A DNA stretch of 64,000 nt from an uncultured Alphaproteobacteria bacterium (GCA_958267355.1 OY279575.1:105726-169725); one strand, 5' to 3'; positions 43,744 to 54,036 are shown, numbered from the stretch's first letter. Program-made: numbers and translations. Notes: generated by a model not told the origin, from the letters alone.

Positions 43744-44748
43744 GTGTCTAACCTGGTCCTGCCTTTGCGAGCCTTCGCGCTGGCGGGGCTGGGTTGTGCG
43801 CTCGTTTTTGTTTTAAACAACTTTATCACCCAGCTGGCGGGCTGGCCTGGGATTGCTCCGCTATTTGGCGGAACCGAAGAAGCGGCGGGGTTTCTGTCGT
43901 GGCTACAGCTGGCGTTTTATCTGGTTGTAGCCCTTGCCTTGATGGCGTGGGTGTGGCGTGGCAATAATCCGCGCAAAGAAATCTGGCTCACGGGAGAAAT
44001 CTGCTCGTACATCGTGCGCTTTGGCTTCTGGGCGGTTTTGTTGATTGGCGTTGTAGATGCGTCTATTGCCTTCCTGAATGTTGAAGGCTTCTTGGAGCCG
44101 CTCTTTGGCGAGGAGAATACAAAAAAACTTGTCCGTGCAGAGTGGCGAATTCTGCATATTCACTATCCACTGCTTGCGTTAGCTCTTGCCATTGCGGCTT
44201 GGGCACGGGGCTTGGCAGTTGTTTGGTTAGCTCTGCTGATTGTCTTAGCGGAGTTGTTAATCGTAATTTCGCGTTTTATTTTTTCTTACGAACAAGCTTT
44301 TATGGGGGATTTGGTGCGCCTGTGGTATGCGGCTCTATTTTTGTTTTCATCCGCTCACACCTTCGCCGAAGAAGGCCATGTACGCGTAGATGTTTTCTAC
44401 GCCAGTTTTTCAGCTCGGACAAAAGCTTTGATTAATGCGCTTGGCTCTTTGGTCTTGGGTATGCCTTTATGCTGGGCGATATTGTTACGCGGACTTGCCA
44501 ATAAAGCTTCTATTATTAATGCTCCGATTGTGTCGTACGAAATTTCATCTTCAAACTTCGGATTGTACGCAAAATATTTAATGGCGGCATTTCTGTTAAT
44601 CTTTGCGCTTTCTATGTTGGCGCAATTTACGACTGTCTTTTTGCGCAATCTTGCTGTCTTGAGCGGTAGGCTAGACCCGAAGGAAATCTATCCTGACCAC
44701 GAGCCGATGCACGGTATGGCAGACACACTGCCACACGGGGAGAGATAA
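43744..44748 (+). CDS. TRAP transporter small permease, enlarged (DctQ)
   Basis: A 334-residue small subunit, roughly twice the usual size. The C-terminal part carries the DctQ pattern (FLFSSAHTFAEEGHVRVDVFYASFSARTK). The N-terminal ~150 residues add three or four hydrophobic segments. The start is GTG with no strong ribosome site. Two bases separate its stop from the GTG of dctM, so the two are coupled. The extra helices pair with the enlarged dctM that follows. Confidence 0.85.
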   Translation: MSNLVLPLRAFALAGLGCALVFVLNNFITQLAGWPGIAPLFGGTEEAAGFLSWLQLAFYLVVALALMAWVWRGNNPRKEIWLTGEICSYIVRFGFWAVLLIGVVDASIAFLNVEGFLEPLFGEENTKKLVRAEWRILHIHYPLLALALAIAAWARGLAVVWLALLIVLAELLIVISRFIFSYEQAFMGDLVRLWYAALFLFSSAHTFAEEGHVRVDVFYASFSARTKALINALGSLVLGMPLCWAILLRGLANKASIINAPIVSYEISSSNFGLYAKYLMAAFLLIFALSMLAQFTTVFLRNLAVLSGRLDPKEIYPDHEPMHGMADTLPHGER

Positions 44749-44750
44749 CC

Positions 44751-47345
44751 GTGGAAGCAATTTTTGTCGGCTTGCTATTTCTCCTGATGGTGATAACCCT
44801 CGGGAGCGGCTTTCCTGTAGCCTTTGCTTTGCCTGGCTCGGCGATTTTGTCCATTGGCTTGGCGGGGGCTTTGGGCTGGCTTTTCTCGGGTGACACTTCT
44901 GCTTTCTTTGCCGAAGGTGGGCCTACCACTTGGCTGTCCGCTGGAGTCACCAACTTCCGTAGCATCTACTGGGATATTGAACGCGACACACTGATTGCTA
45001 TTCCGCTCTTCGTCTTTATGGGGATAATGCTTCAGCGTTCCAAAGTTGCTGAAGACCTGCTGGTAACGATGGCGCAGCTTTTCGGCTCGGTGCGTGGCGG
45101 ATTAGGCGTTTCGGTGGTGATTGTTGGCGCATTGCTTGCCGCCACCACAGGCATAGTCGGAGCCACAGTCGTTGCCATGGGCTTGATTTCCCTGCCCGCG
45201 ATGTTACGCAACGGCTACAACAAGCCGCTGGCTACAGGCACGATCTGTGCGTCAGGAACTCTGGGGCAGATTATTCCGCCTTCTATTGTGCTGATTATTC
45301 TGGCTGACCAGATGTCCAATGCGGCGGAACAGGCTTCAACCCGCCGCCGTGAAGAATACCGCGAGCTGACGGGTGAATTTTCTATGCCGTCAAACCTAGA
45401 AGTCCCTTCCGCAAGTGCGGGAGAGATGTTCTTAGGCGCACTGGTGCCAGGACTCGTCTTAGTGGGTCTCTACATAGCCTATATCTTCATTACGGCGTTC
45501 CTGAAGCCTGACACGGCTCCACCTGTGCCGTATGAGGGCAAGCGGCTGGAACGCGCCTTTCTATTGCGTCTAGGGGCAAGCCTAGTGCCGCCACTGGTGC
45601 TGATTATTGCGGTCTTGGGCTCAATTCTTGCGGGCATTGCTACGGTCAATCAGGCGGGCGCAATCGGAGCCGTAGGCGCAATCATTATGGGCGGTGTGCG
45701 TCTGCCCGAAGAACGCAGACACGCGGCTTGGCCTGCGGTTTTGGCGTTGGTTTCTTTGGCGGTGATTTTTGCTCTGGCGCAGTTTGTGGATTTGAATGTC
45801 CGCTCACAGCGTGAAGGCTTAGAAGCTTTTGGCTTTGCGATTGCTGTGGTTGCGGTCTTTGGCTTTGTGGTTTCCATTGCTTGGAGCATCTGGCGCATCT
45901 GGCGCATTCAAGGAACTTTGCACCAAGTTATGTCTGACACCTGCAAGACTACGGCGATGGTGTTTATCATTTTGTTGGGAGCGGCAATGCTGACAGCGGC
46001 ATTCCGTGGCTTCGGCGGAGAAGAATTGGTGCGGCATTTTTTGACCAGCTTGCCGGGTGGTTTCTGGACGCAAATGTTTACCGTAATGCTGGTGATTTTC
46101 CTGCTTGGTTTTTTCTTAGACTTTATTGAAATCGCTGTGGTGGTGGTGCCGATTGTGGCTCCGATTTTGTTGATGGATCCATCGTCTAATGTAACTGCGG
46201 TTTGGCTGGGCGTGATGATTGGCTTGAATATTCAAACTTCGTTTTTGACTCCTCCGTTTGGCTTTGCTCTCTTTTACCTGCGCGGAGTCGCAACAGCAGC
46301 CGTAAAAACACTAGACATCTACCGCGGAGCTGTACCTTTCATCGCCTTACAAATCTTGGGACTGGTGCTGGTGGGTTTGACTCCGTCTTTGGTGAATTAC
46401 TTGCCTAATCGTGCATTCTTGACGAGCGAATTTGCTCCGCCTGCAAAGAACCCGCGCCTGCAACAATGCGTAGACGATTTTATGGAGAAAGAAATTCGCT
46501 CCGACAAAGCCGAGCTAACTGCAGCGGTGCATCACGCTCTAACCCTGAACTATTCTGCTTTGCCTCCTGACTTAGCGGAGTCCCTGATAGCAGGATTAGA
46601 AGAAATGCCACAAGGAATCTCAAGGCTAGAAGATTACTTCGCACTGCGAGCCACGCACACCACCACTGCCGATGGTTTGCGCGAGCTGCATAAAGAAGTC
46701 CGCAGACTGGAGCACAAAGCCCTACGCTCTGCGGGTATCGCCAGCGATAGACTAGACAAGCAAGCCCGAGCCGAAGTGCGGGCAGAAGCTGTGCCAAGCG
46801 CAACCCTTGCGGCGTGGGAGTCGCAGACTGAAACCTTGAGCGAACAGGCGCAAGAACTCCGCAAAACCCGTCTCAGGCTTTACCGAGACTTAGAAACGCT
46901 GTACGAACCTGTGTTTAAGTTAAACGCAGTGCTTTCGGATACACCTGAATTGCTGGCTCTTGATGCGCGATTGAAATCCGTGGCGCAGGTACTTTTCACA
47001 GGCACAAGCGAAGATGTAATAGAGCGCATAGAAAGACTAGAAGCCGCTTTCGCCGAACGCGTCGGAGCCGAACCCATACGCGCAGCTTTGTCTAAAGTGC
47101 GGCGGGCAGTTAGCAAAGGCGAAAGCACAAAAGCCCGCCAACAGATTCATGTCGTGCAAAAAATCTATCAGGAAGAAATCGCTTGGCGCACCGCAAACGC
47201 TCACCTAACAGAAGATATCAACAAACTTGATGCAACCCTACGCAATACGATTGGCATTAATGTACAGCCGCGTATTCCACGCCGAGCGGCTTTGTATGTA
47301 GCCCGATGCAGAGCTAATCCGCGTGATCAATCGCTATCATTTTGA
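44751..47345 (+). CDS. TRAP transporter large permease with C-terminal coiled-coil extension (DctM)
   Basis: An 864-residue protein, about twice the usual DctM length. Residues 1-550 hold the membrane domain (GALLAATTGIVGATVVAMGL, GTLGQIIPPSIVLII, FLDFIEIAVVVVPI, TPPFGFALFYL). It has a hydrophilic insert with TRRREEYRELTGEF near residue 200 and a second one near 330. Residues 560-864 are hydrophilic, rich in Glu/Arg/Ala/Leu and apparently helical or coiled-coil (LRELHKEVRRLEHK, LRKTRLRLYRDLETL). GGGGAGAG precedes the GTG start. The last 9 bases overlap the convergent pgi gene. Confidence 0.87.
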   Translation: MEAIFVGLLFLLMVITLGSGFPVAFALPGSAILSIGLAGALGWLFSGDTSAFFAEGGPTTWLSAGVTNFRSIYWDIERDTLIAIPLFVFMGIMLQRSKVAEDLLVTMAQLFGSVRGGLGVSVVIVGALLAATTGIVGATVVAMGLISLPAMLRNGYNKPLATGTICASGTLGQIIPPSIVLIILADQMSNAAEQASTRRREEYRELTGEFSMPSNLEVPSASAGEMFLGALVPGLVLVGLYIAYIFITAFLKPDTAPPVPYEGKRLERAFLLRLGASLVPPLVLIIAVLGSILAGIATVNQAGAIGAVGAIIMGGVRLPEERRHAAWPAVLALVSLAVIFALAQFVDLNVRSQREGLEAFGFAIAVVAVFGFVVSIAWSIWRIWRIQGTLHQVMSDTCKTTAMVFIILLGAAMLTAAFRGFGGEELVRHFLTSLPGGFWTQMFTVMLVIFLLGFFLDFIEIAVVVVPIVAPILLMDPSSNVTAVWLGVMIGLNIQTSFLTPPFGFALFYLRGVATAAVKTLDIYRGAVPFIALQILGLVLVGLTPSLVNYLPNRAFLTSEFAPPAKNPRLQQCVDDFMEKEIRSDKAELTAAVHHALTLNYSALPPDLAESLIAGLEEMPQGISRLEDYFALRATHTTTADGLRELHKEVRRLEHKALRSAGIASDRLDKQARAEVRAEAVPSATLAAWESQTETLSEQAQELRKTRLRLYRDLETLYEPVFKLNAVLSDTPELLALDARLKSVAQVLFTGTSEDVIERIERLEAAFAERVGAEPIRAALSKVRRAVSKGESTKARQQIHVVQKIYQEEIAWRTANAHLTEDINKLDATLRNTIGINVQPRIPRRAALYVARCRANPRDQSLSF

Positions 47346-49025
47346 GCTTTCGTAGCCTATCAAAACCTTTACAAGATGCGGCGTAGAAGAATCCTGCGTA
47401 AAGCGGGGTAGGGCAGGGGCTTGCGGTGCAGGCTCTTCGCCACGCATTTCAGCAAGCATAACCTGTGCGAGTTCTTTGCCGTATTCTACTCCGTGCTGGT
47501 CATACGGATTGATATTCCACAGCACCGCCTGACAAAAAATCTTGTGCTCCCACAGAGCCATCAATCGCCCCAGGTTGCGCGCGTTTGTTTTCTCAAACAC
47601 CAAAGTCGTTGAAGGTCTATCTCCCGACAAAGCCCGTGGAGCCGTCTCACGGCGCGAAGTATTTGCCAGCATAGTTGCGACTTCACTTTCCGCTAAACCG
47701 AAGGCAAGGGCACGCGATTGTGCGAGGCAATGGGCAAGCACTTCGGCGTGGGCTTCGCTATCTTCATCTTGTGGAGTGGCGGGCAGAAGAAAATCAGTTG
47801 GCGTTACATCTGTGCCTTGGTGTAGAGCCTGAAAGAAAGAGTGCTGGGCTTCGGGTCCCACTCCGCCCCAGACCACAGGAGCTGTCGGACGCGGACACGC
47901 CACCATAGTGCGCTGAATGGACTTACCATTGCTCTCCATTTCCAGCTGACGGAATTGCTCCACCAAGCTGCCGAGCCTTGCCTCATAAGGCACCAACGCC
48001 ACGGTTGGCCAGCCCATAATATTGCGTCTCCAGATGGAGATTAAAGCCAAAAGCACAGGCAAGTTTTCGGTCAAACTTGCGGTGCGGAAATGTTCGTCTA
48101 GTTCGGCTCCACCACTGAGAAATTCGCGTATGGTTTCTTCGCCTAAGGCAATGGCTGCGCTTAGGGCTGTGGCTCCCCAAACCGAGTTACGCCCACAGAC
48201 TTCAGCAGGAAAAGTAAAAATTCGCTCGTTGGCTATTCCCAAAGCTGCCGATTGTGCGCGAGCGGTAGAAGTTTCTGAAGTCACGGCAACAAGGTGTGCG
48301 CTGATTTCTGTACCCAAACTCTGTTCTAGCCAATCGCACAGCGAGCGGGCTTTCGTCAAAGTTTCAGGAGTCGTCATACTTCTGCTGGAAACAATCACAA
48401 GCGTTGTTGCGGCACTTAATCTAGCTAGCAAGCGAGTTGTTTCTGCTCCGTCTGCGCCATCTAAAAAATGCGCTTGTGGTGAGTCTTGCCTGTCGTTGCC
48501 CGTGTCTTCACCCTTGCCGTTGCTAAGTGCTTCAACGAGTACACGCGCCCCTTGAATAGCTCCGCCTGAGCCAATATGCACAAGGTCTGTGAATCTTTCT
48601 CCGTTGGCTCCTTTTTCGTTTCCACTGCGCACGGCTTTGGCGAAGTGCAACCATTTGCGATCGGCATCGCCTGTGCCACTTTTATCCTTACGGAGTGCAA
48701 TCTGCGCCCGCCCTGAAGCATAAAAATCATCACCTGCTTGTGTAGAGTCCGAGTCAGCAAAAAGTGCATCCCTCTGTGCCGCAAGCCTATAGGTGTCAGC
48801 AAAAGCAAACAGAGCCGCTAGAGACTCACCATCTAGTTTTTCCTTTGCGTAATCCAAAAACAGTCCGCCACCCCTGCACGAAAAAGCAGAGCCCCGTGCA
48901 GCATCTTCCGCAAACAGGGTGCGAAGGTGTAGCTGGCGCAGGCGCAAGCCTTCGTTTTCAAGCTTCCACCAAGCTTGCCGTATGTCGTCTTCTGGGGGGT
49001 GAGCGGTAGGGTCTGCTTGGGACAC
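47337..49025 (-). CDS. pgi: Glucose-6-phosphate isomerase (Pgi)
   Basis: A 562-residue enzyme interconverting glucose-6-phosphate and fructose-6-phosphate. Catalytic residues map onto those of the rabbit enzyme: Glu in MESNGKS, His in PEAQHSFFQALHQGT, Arg in VCGRNSVWGA and Lys in YDQHGVEYGKEL. The signatures are divergent (VCGRNSVW for VGGRYSVW; WGGVGPEAQH for WGEPGTNGQH), but the key side chains are kept. The start is GTG with AGGAGC upstream. It stands alone among glycolytic genes here. Confidence 0.88.
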   Translation of the reverse strand: MSQADPTAHPPEDDIRQAWWKLENEGLRLRQLHLRTLFAEDAARGSAFSCRGGGLFLDYAKEKLDGESLAALFAFADTYRLAAQRDALFADSDSTQAGDDFYASGRAQIALRKDKSGTGDADRKWLHFAKAVRSGNEKGANGERFTDLVHIGSGGAIQGARVLVEALSNGKGEDTGNDRQDSPQAHFLDGADGAETTRLLARLSAATTLVIVSSRSMTTPETLTKARSLCDWLEQSLGTEISAHLVAVTSETSTARAQSAALGIANERIFTFPAEVCGRNSVWGATALSAAIALGEETIREFLSGGAELDEHFRTASLTENLPVLLALISIWRRNIMGWPTVALVPYEARLGSLVEQFRQLEMESNGKSIQRTMVACPRPTAPVVWGGVGPEAQHSFFQALHQGTDVTPTDFLLPATPQDEDSEAHAEVLAHCLAQSRALAFGLAESEVATMLANTSRRETAPRALSGDRPSTTLVFEKTNARNLGRLMALWEHKIFCQAVLWNINPYDQHGVEYGKELAQVMLAEMRGEEPAPQAPALPRFTQDSSTPHLVKVLIGYESSK

Positions 49026-49145
49026 AAAGAGCTCCTAAATTTCCTGTGGGTTTTGCTTTTTGTTTTTCTCAAATCTATGTATTTATACTTTATACTACAG
49101 CAAAATTCACGCGAAAATTTCACATAGCCACAAGCCTGAAGATTT

Positions 49146-49291
49146 CACAAAGCCACAAAGCCACATAGCCACAAAGCCACAAAGCCACAAAGCCACAAAG
49201 CCACAAAGCCACAAAGCCACAAAGCCACATAGCCACAAAGCCACAAAGCCACAAAGCCACATAGCCACATAGCCACAAAGCCACAAAGCCA
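49146..49291. repeat. 8-bp tandem array (about 18 copies) abutting a start codon
   Basis: CACAAAGC (variant CACATAGC) repeats about 18 times and ends directly before ATG 49292. The unit is not a multiple of three, and no ribosome site lies between the array and the ATG. Confidence 0.95.
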
Positions 49292-50557
49292 ATGACTGGT
49301 ATAAATCCGCTTTCTGAGTCTCCTGTCGTCGTCGTTGGCGCGGGCATTATCGGAGTCTCCACAGCACTTAACCTGCAACGTCTTGGGCGGCAGGTGTTGC
49401 TGGTGGATAGGCACGAACCAGGTGAAGGTACGAGTTTTGGCAATGCAGGTGTTTTGGCGAATAGCTCTATTACGCCTGTTACGCATCCTAAACTGCCGCG
49501 ACAGATTCCGCAGATGTTGTTGCGCCCGAATTCGCCTTTGTTTGTGAAGTGGCGGAGTTTGATTCCGATGGTGCCGTGGCTGGTGCGTTATCTGTCGCAC
49601 TGTTCGGCTTCTGAGACGCAAAGGATTAGTACTGCTCTGCATGGATTGATTGGCACAAGCTATTCTGACCACAAAGCACTTGCTACGGGTACGGAAGCCG
49701 AGCGGTTTGTAAAATCTTCTGATTACACTTTTGCCTATACGGACAAATCACCGTTCCGTGCCGAAGCCGATACTTGGAAAATCCGCTACGCCCACGGACA
49801 CCGTTGGCGTGAACTTAACGAGCAAGAGTTACGGGCTTATGCTCCTGCTTTGTCTAGCGACTTTAAGTTTGGCGTGGCGTGTCTTGGCCACGGCTTTATC
49901 ACCGACCCTGGAGAATATGTAAAAGCCCTAGCCAAGACCGCCGAAAAACTCGGAGCCAAAATCAAACGCGGCACAGTAGAAAAAATCATTTGCGAAAACC
50001 AAAAAGTTATAGGCGTGCGGGTAGATGGTGAAACAATTCCTGCTTCTGCTGTGGTGATTTGTAGTGGGGCTTGGTCGGCAAAGTTGGTGCATCCGTTAGG
50101 CGTGAAAGTGCCATTGCAAAGCGAGCGGGGGTATCACATAGACTTGTGGTCTCCGAGCGTTACGCCGCAGATGCCGATAATGATTGCGGCGGGAAAATTT
50201 GTCGCAACGCCGATGGAAGGCAGATTACGCTTTGCTGGCGTTTTAGAATTCGGCGGACTTAACGCCCCGCGTTCTAAGGCTCCGTTGCGTTTGTTGGAAA
50301 GGCTTGGCACGGCGGCGTTTACGGGCTTGACCTGGCAGGACAAAACCGAGTGGATGGGTCACCGTCCTGCGACCAGTGACTCTTTGCCGTTGCTGGGTTC
50401 TGTGCCACAGGCGGCGGGCGTGTGGCTTGGTTTCGGACACCACCATATCGGACTGACTGCAGGTGCGAAAACAGGGCTATTATTGGCGCAGATGGTTACG
50501 GGGCAGACTCCGAATGTTGATATTTCTCCCTATGCGCCGTCGCGTTTTTGCAAGTAG
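49292..50557 (+). CDS. FAD-dependent D-amino acid dehydrogenase-like protein (DadA family)
   Basis: A 421-residue flavoprotein with the dinucleotide fold VVVVGAGIIGVSTALNLQRLGRQVLLVDRHEPGEGTS-type N-terminus, the DadA-like FGNAGVL segment and a C-terminal GHHHIGLTAGAKTG. The family oxidises D-amino acids or secondary amines to keto acids at the membrane. The ATG follows the 8-bp array directly with no Shine-Dalgarno. It is possibly coupled with pyruvate carboxylase, whose ATG lies 5 bases after its stop. D-alanine or D-proline are plausible substrates, linking to the imino-acid genes. Confidence 0.85.
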   Translation: MTGINPLSESPVVVVGAGIIGVSTALNLQRLGRQVLLVDRHEPGEGTSFGNAGVLANSSITPVTHPKLPRQIPQMLLRPNSPLFVKWRSLIPMVPWLVRYLSHCSASETQRISTALHGLIGTSYSDHKALATGTEAERFVKSSDYTFAYTDKSPFRAEADTWKIRYAHGHRWRELNEQELRAYAPALSSDFKFGVACLGHGFITDPGEYVKALAKTAEKLGAKIKRGTVEKIICENQKVIGVRVDGETIPASAVVICSGAWSAKLVHPLGVKVPLQSERGYHIDLWSPSVTPQMPIMIAAGKFVATPMEGRLRFAGVLEFGGLNAPRSKAPLRLLERLGTAAFTGLTWQDKTEWMGHRPATSDSLPLLGSVPQAAGVWLGFGHHHIGLTAGAKTGLLLAQMVTGQTPNVDISPYAPSRFCK

Positions 50558-50562
50558 AACTT

Positions 50563-53500
50563 ATGAGCACTGAAACTTCGTATCGCAAGATCCTGGTCGC
50601 CAATCGCGGAGAAATTGCCATTCGCGTGATGCGAGCGGTTTCTGAGCTGGGCAAGCGTACGGTTGCAATCTACGCCGAGCAGGATAAGTTATCGCTCCAT
50701 TGTTTTAAGGCTGACGAAGCATACAAAATCGGAGTTGGCAAAAAGCCGATAGAAGCGTACTTGGCGATTGACGATATTCTTGCTTTGGCGGAAGCGACGG
50801 GTGCAGATGCGATTCATCCGGGCTATGGCTTTTTATCGGAGTCACCTGACTTTGCCGAAGCCTGTGCTAAACGCGGTATAGACTTCATTGGCCCCAAGCC
50901 TGAAACCCTGCGTCTATTGGGCGACAAGTGGAAAGCTCGTGCGGCGGCAGAAGCGGCGGGCGTGCCGACGATTCCTGCGAGCGAAGTACTCAAGGGAGAA
51001 ATCAGTGCGAAGCAGTTGCAGAAGCTTGCTGAGCCGTTGGGCTATCCGTTGGTTGTTAAGGCTGTGTGGGGTGGTGGCGGACGCGGTATGCGTCGTATCA
51101 CCGACTCTGCTGACCTTGCGGAACTGGTGGCGGTGGCACGGCGTGAGTCGGCTACGGCTTTTGGGCGGGATGAAGTCTATTTAGAGCGCAGTGTAGAAAA
51201 CGCGCGGCATATTGAAGTGCAAATCCTTGGAGACCAACACGGCAATTTGTATCACTTGTTTGAACGTGATTGTTCGGTGCAAAGGCGAAATCAGAAGATA
51301 GTGGAATGCGCTCCTTCGCCATCGCTTGACCAACAGAAGCGGGATGAAATAACCGAGCTGGCTTTGCGGCTGGTTCGCCATACGGGCTATCAAGGGGCGG
51401 GTACGGTTGAGTTCTTGCAGGATATGGAAAGTGGTGCGTTTTATTTTATAGAGGTGAATCCGCGGATTCAGGTTGAGCATACGGTGACCGAGCAGGTTAC
51501 GGGTGTGGATTTAATCAAGGCGCAGATTCGTATTGCTGAAGGGGGCAGGCTGGGCGTGATTGAAGAAACGGGTGTGCCGCCGCAGGATGGGCTATCCCTT
51601 AACGGACATGCGATTCAATGCCGTATTACCAGCGAAGACCCGCTTAATGATTTTGTGCCTGATTATGGGCGTATTACGGCTTACCGTGGAGCTATGGGCT
51701 TTGGTATTCGTCTTGATGGTGGTACGGCGTATTCGGGCGGGCTTGTAACGCGGCACTATGACTCGTTGTTGGAAAAGATTACGGCGTGGAGTCCGACTCA
51801 TACGGAAGCGGCGGGGCGTATGCTGCGGGCTTTGCGTGAGTTTCGTATTCGCGGAGTTGCGACCAACTTGGCGTTTTTGGAGTCGGTGGTTAAGCATCCA
51901 AAGTTCTTGAGCGGTGAGTGTAGTACCCGTTTTATTGATGAACACCCAGAGCTTTTTACATTTCGTCCGCGGGCGGATCGGGCGACGAAGCTTTTGCACT
52001 ACATTGCTGACATCACGGTCAACGGACACCCCGACATCAAAGGACGCAAACGCACTGCGACGGGAGTTCTGCAACCCAAGCCGCCAAGGGTGCGTACAGA
52101 AGCGGGCACACCGCCTGCGTCTTGGCACGATATTTTAGATACGGAAGGTGCAGAAGCTTTAGCGGGCAAAGTTTTGCGTCACGAGCGTACGCTGATTACG
52201 GACACAACCATGCGCGATGCGCATCAATCGTTGTTGGCGACTCGTATGCGTGGGTTTGATATGTATCCTGCGGCACAGGCCTATGCGTGGCACTTGCCGC
52301 AACTCTTTTCGGTGGAGTGCTGGGGTGGGGCGACTTTTGATGTAGCCTATCGTTTTTTGCAGGAAGATCCGTGGCAAAGGCTAGCGGAGTTGCGTCAAGC
52401 GATGCCGAACTTGTTGTTGCAGATGTTGCTACGCGGTGCGAATGGAGTGGGCTATACGAATTATCCTGATAATGTTGTGCGGCATTTTACGTTACAGGCG
52501 GCGGAAGCGGGCGTAGATATTTTTCGTGTTTTTGATAGTTTGAATTGGATTGACAATATGCGGGTTGCGATTGACGCGGTTTTGGAGTCGGGCAAGATTT
52601 GCGAGGGAGCGATTTGCTATACGGGTTCGTTGGGGGATTCTGCGCGTCCGAAGTATGACTTGGACTACTACTTGCGGCTTGCGCGTGAGCTGAAGGATAG
52701 TGGTGTGCATATGCTTGCGATTAAGGATATGGCGGGTTTATTGACGCCACGGGCTGTGCGGGCTTTGGTTCCGATGATTAAGCAGGAAACGGGTTTGCCA
52801 GTGCATCTTCATATGCATGACACGGCAGGGGGTGGCGTTGCGACTTTGCTGGCGGCGGTTGAGTCGGGTGCTGATATTGTGGATTGTGCGTTTGACTCGT
52901 TGTCGGGTATGACTTCGCAGCCGTGTTTGGGGGCTTTGGTTGAGATGTTACGGACGACGCAGTATGACACGGGGTTAGATATTGCTGAGATACGTCGCTT
53001 GTCGGGCTACTGGGAAGCTGTGCGTGAGCAGTACGGAATGTTTGAAGCGCATATGAAAGCTCCTGCGAGTGAAGTGTATTTGCACGAGATGCCGGGGGGG
53101 CAATTCACCAACTTGCAGGAACAAGCCCGTTCGCTTGGCTTGCAGGAGCGTTGGCACGAAGTGGCGGCGGTTTATGCGGATGTGAATCAGTTGTTTGGAG
53201 ATATACCGAAAGTGACTCCTTCGTCGAAGGTGGTGGGGGATATGGCTTTGTCTATGGTGGCGGCGGGTTTGACTGCGGAAGAAGTTGCGGATCCTGATAT
53301 TGAAATATCGTTTCCTGAGTCGGTGATAGGATTTTTTCGGGGTGATTTGGGTCAGCCGCCTGGGGGTTTTCCGCGGGAGCTTCAGCGTAAGGTTTTGAAG
53401 GGTGAGACTCCGATGACGACTCGTCCTGGCGAAGAGCTTATGCCTGTTGATTTGGAAAACGCGCGCAAGACCTTGTCGGACGAGCTGGGCGGAATGGAAG

Positions 53501-54036
53501 TATCTGACCCGATGCTGGCTTCGTGGTTGGTCTATCCGAAAGTTTTTCTAGACTATATGGAGCGCAACAAGAACTATGGTCCTGTAGAAATTTTGCCGAC
53601 TCCGACTTTCTTTTACGGTATGCGGGTCGGAGAAGAAATATCTGTCAATCTTGAACGTGGCAAGACTATGATTGTGCGGTGTTTGGGCGTGGGTGAAGTT
53701 AATGACGAAGGAATGGTGCGGGTTTTCTTTGAACTCAACGGACAGCCGCGCACAGCCCGTGTGGCTGACCGTCGGGTGATGGGCAGTGTGAAGCGTAGGC
53801 AACAGGCGACGGCGGGTAATCCGTTGCATTTGGCGGCACCGATGCCGGGTACGGTTTCTTCGTTGGCGGTGGAGGCGGGGCGTAGCGTGTCGGCGGGAGA
53901 GTTACTTTTGACTTTAGAGGCGATGAAGATGGAAAGCGCGATTCACAGTACCCGCGATGGAGTAATCGCCGCCGTACATGTTTCCCCGGGCGATGCAGTA
54001 GAAGCCAAAGACTTACTACTTGAATACCGCTCGTAG
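50563..54036 (+). CDS. pyc: Pyruvate carboxylase
   Basis: A 1157-residue biotin enzyme that carboxylates pyruvate to oxaloacetate. Order: biotin carboxylase domain with ATP-grasp (KILVANRGEIAIRV at the N-terminus; VVKAVWGGGGRGMR; EVNPRIQVEHTVTE), carboxyltransferase TIM barrel (DTTMRDAHQSL; HMHDTAGGGVATL), then the biotinyl domain with K1122 in EAMKMES. The length is standard. The ATG at 50563 follows the dadA-like stop by 5 bases. The stop lies in the loop of a hairpin that begins a triplicated terminator-like array. Confidence 0.96.
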   Translation: MSTETSYRKILVANRGEIAIRVMRAVSELGKRTVAIYAEQDKLSLHCFKADEAYKIGVGKKPIEAYLAIDDILALAEATGADAIHPGYGFLSESPDFAEACAKRGIDFIGPKPETLRLLGDKWKARAAAEAAGVPTIPASEVLKGEISAKQLQKLAEPLGYPLVVKAVWGGGGRGMRRITDSADLAELVAVARRESATAFGRDEVYLERSVENARHIEVQILGDQHGNLYHLFERDCSVQRRNQKIVECAPSPSLDQQKRDEITELALRLVRHTGYQGAGTVEFLQDMESGAFYFIEVNPRIQVEHTVTEQVTGVDLIKAQIRIAEGGRLGVIEETGVPPQDGLSLNGHAIQCRITSEDPLNDFVPDYGRITAYRGAMGFGIRLDGGTAYSGGLVTRHYDSLLEKITAWSPTHTEAAGRMLRALREFRIRGVATNLAFLESVVKHPKFLSGECSTRFIDEHPELFTFRPRADRATKLLHYIADITVNGHPDIKGRKRTATGVLQPKPPRVRTEAGTPPASWHDILDTEGAEALAGKVLRHERTLITDTTMRDAHQSLLATRMRGFDMYPAAQAYAWHLPQLFSVECWGGATFDVAYRFLQEDPWQRLAELRQAMPNLLLQMLLRGANGVGYTNYPDNVVRHFTLQAAEAGVDIFRVFDSLNWIDNMRVAIDAVLESGKICEGAICYTGSLGDSARPKYDLDYYLRLARELKDSGVHMLAIKDMAGLLTPRAVRALVPMIKQETGLPVHLHMHDTAGGGVATLLAAVESGADIVDCAFDSLSGMTSQPCLGALVEMLRTTQYDTGLDIAEIRRLSGYWEAVREQYGMFEAHMKAPASEVYLHEMPGGQFTNLQEQARSLGLQERWHEVAAVYADVNQLFGDIPKVTPSSKVVGDMALSMVAAGLTAEEVADPDIEISFPESVIGFFRGDLGQPPGGFPRELQRKVLKGETPMTTRPGEELMPVDLENARKTLSDELGGMEVSDPMLASWLVYPKVFLDYMERNKNYGPVEILPTPTFFYGMRVGEEISVNLERGKTMIVRCLGVGEVNDEGMVRVFFELNGQPRTARVADRRVMGSVKRRQQATAGNPLHLAAPMPGTVSSLAVEAGRSVSAGELLLTLEAMKMESAIHSTRDGVIAAVHVSPGDAVEAKDLLLEYRS

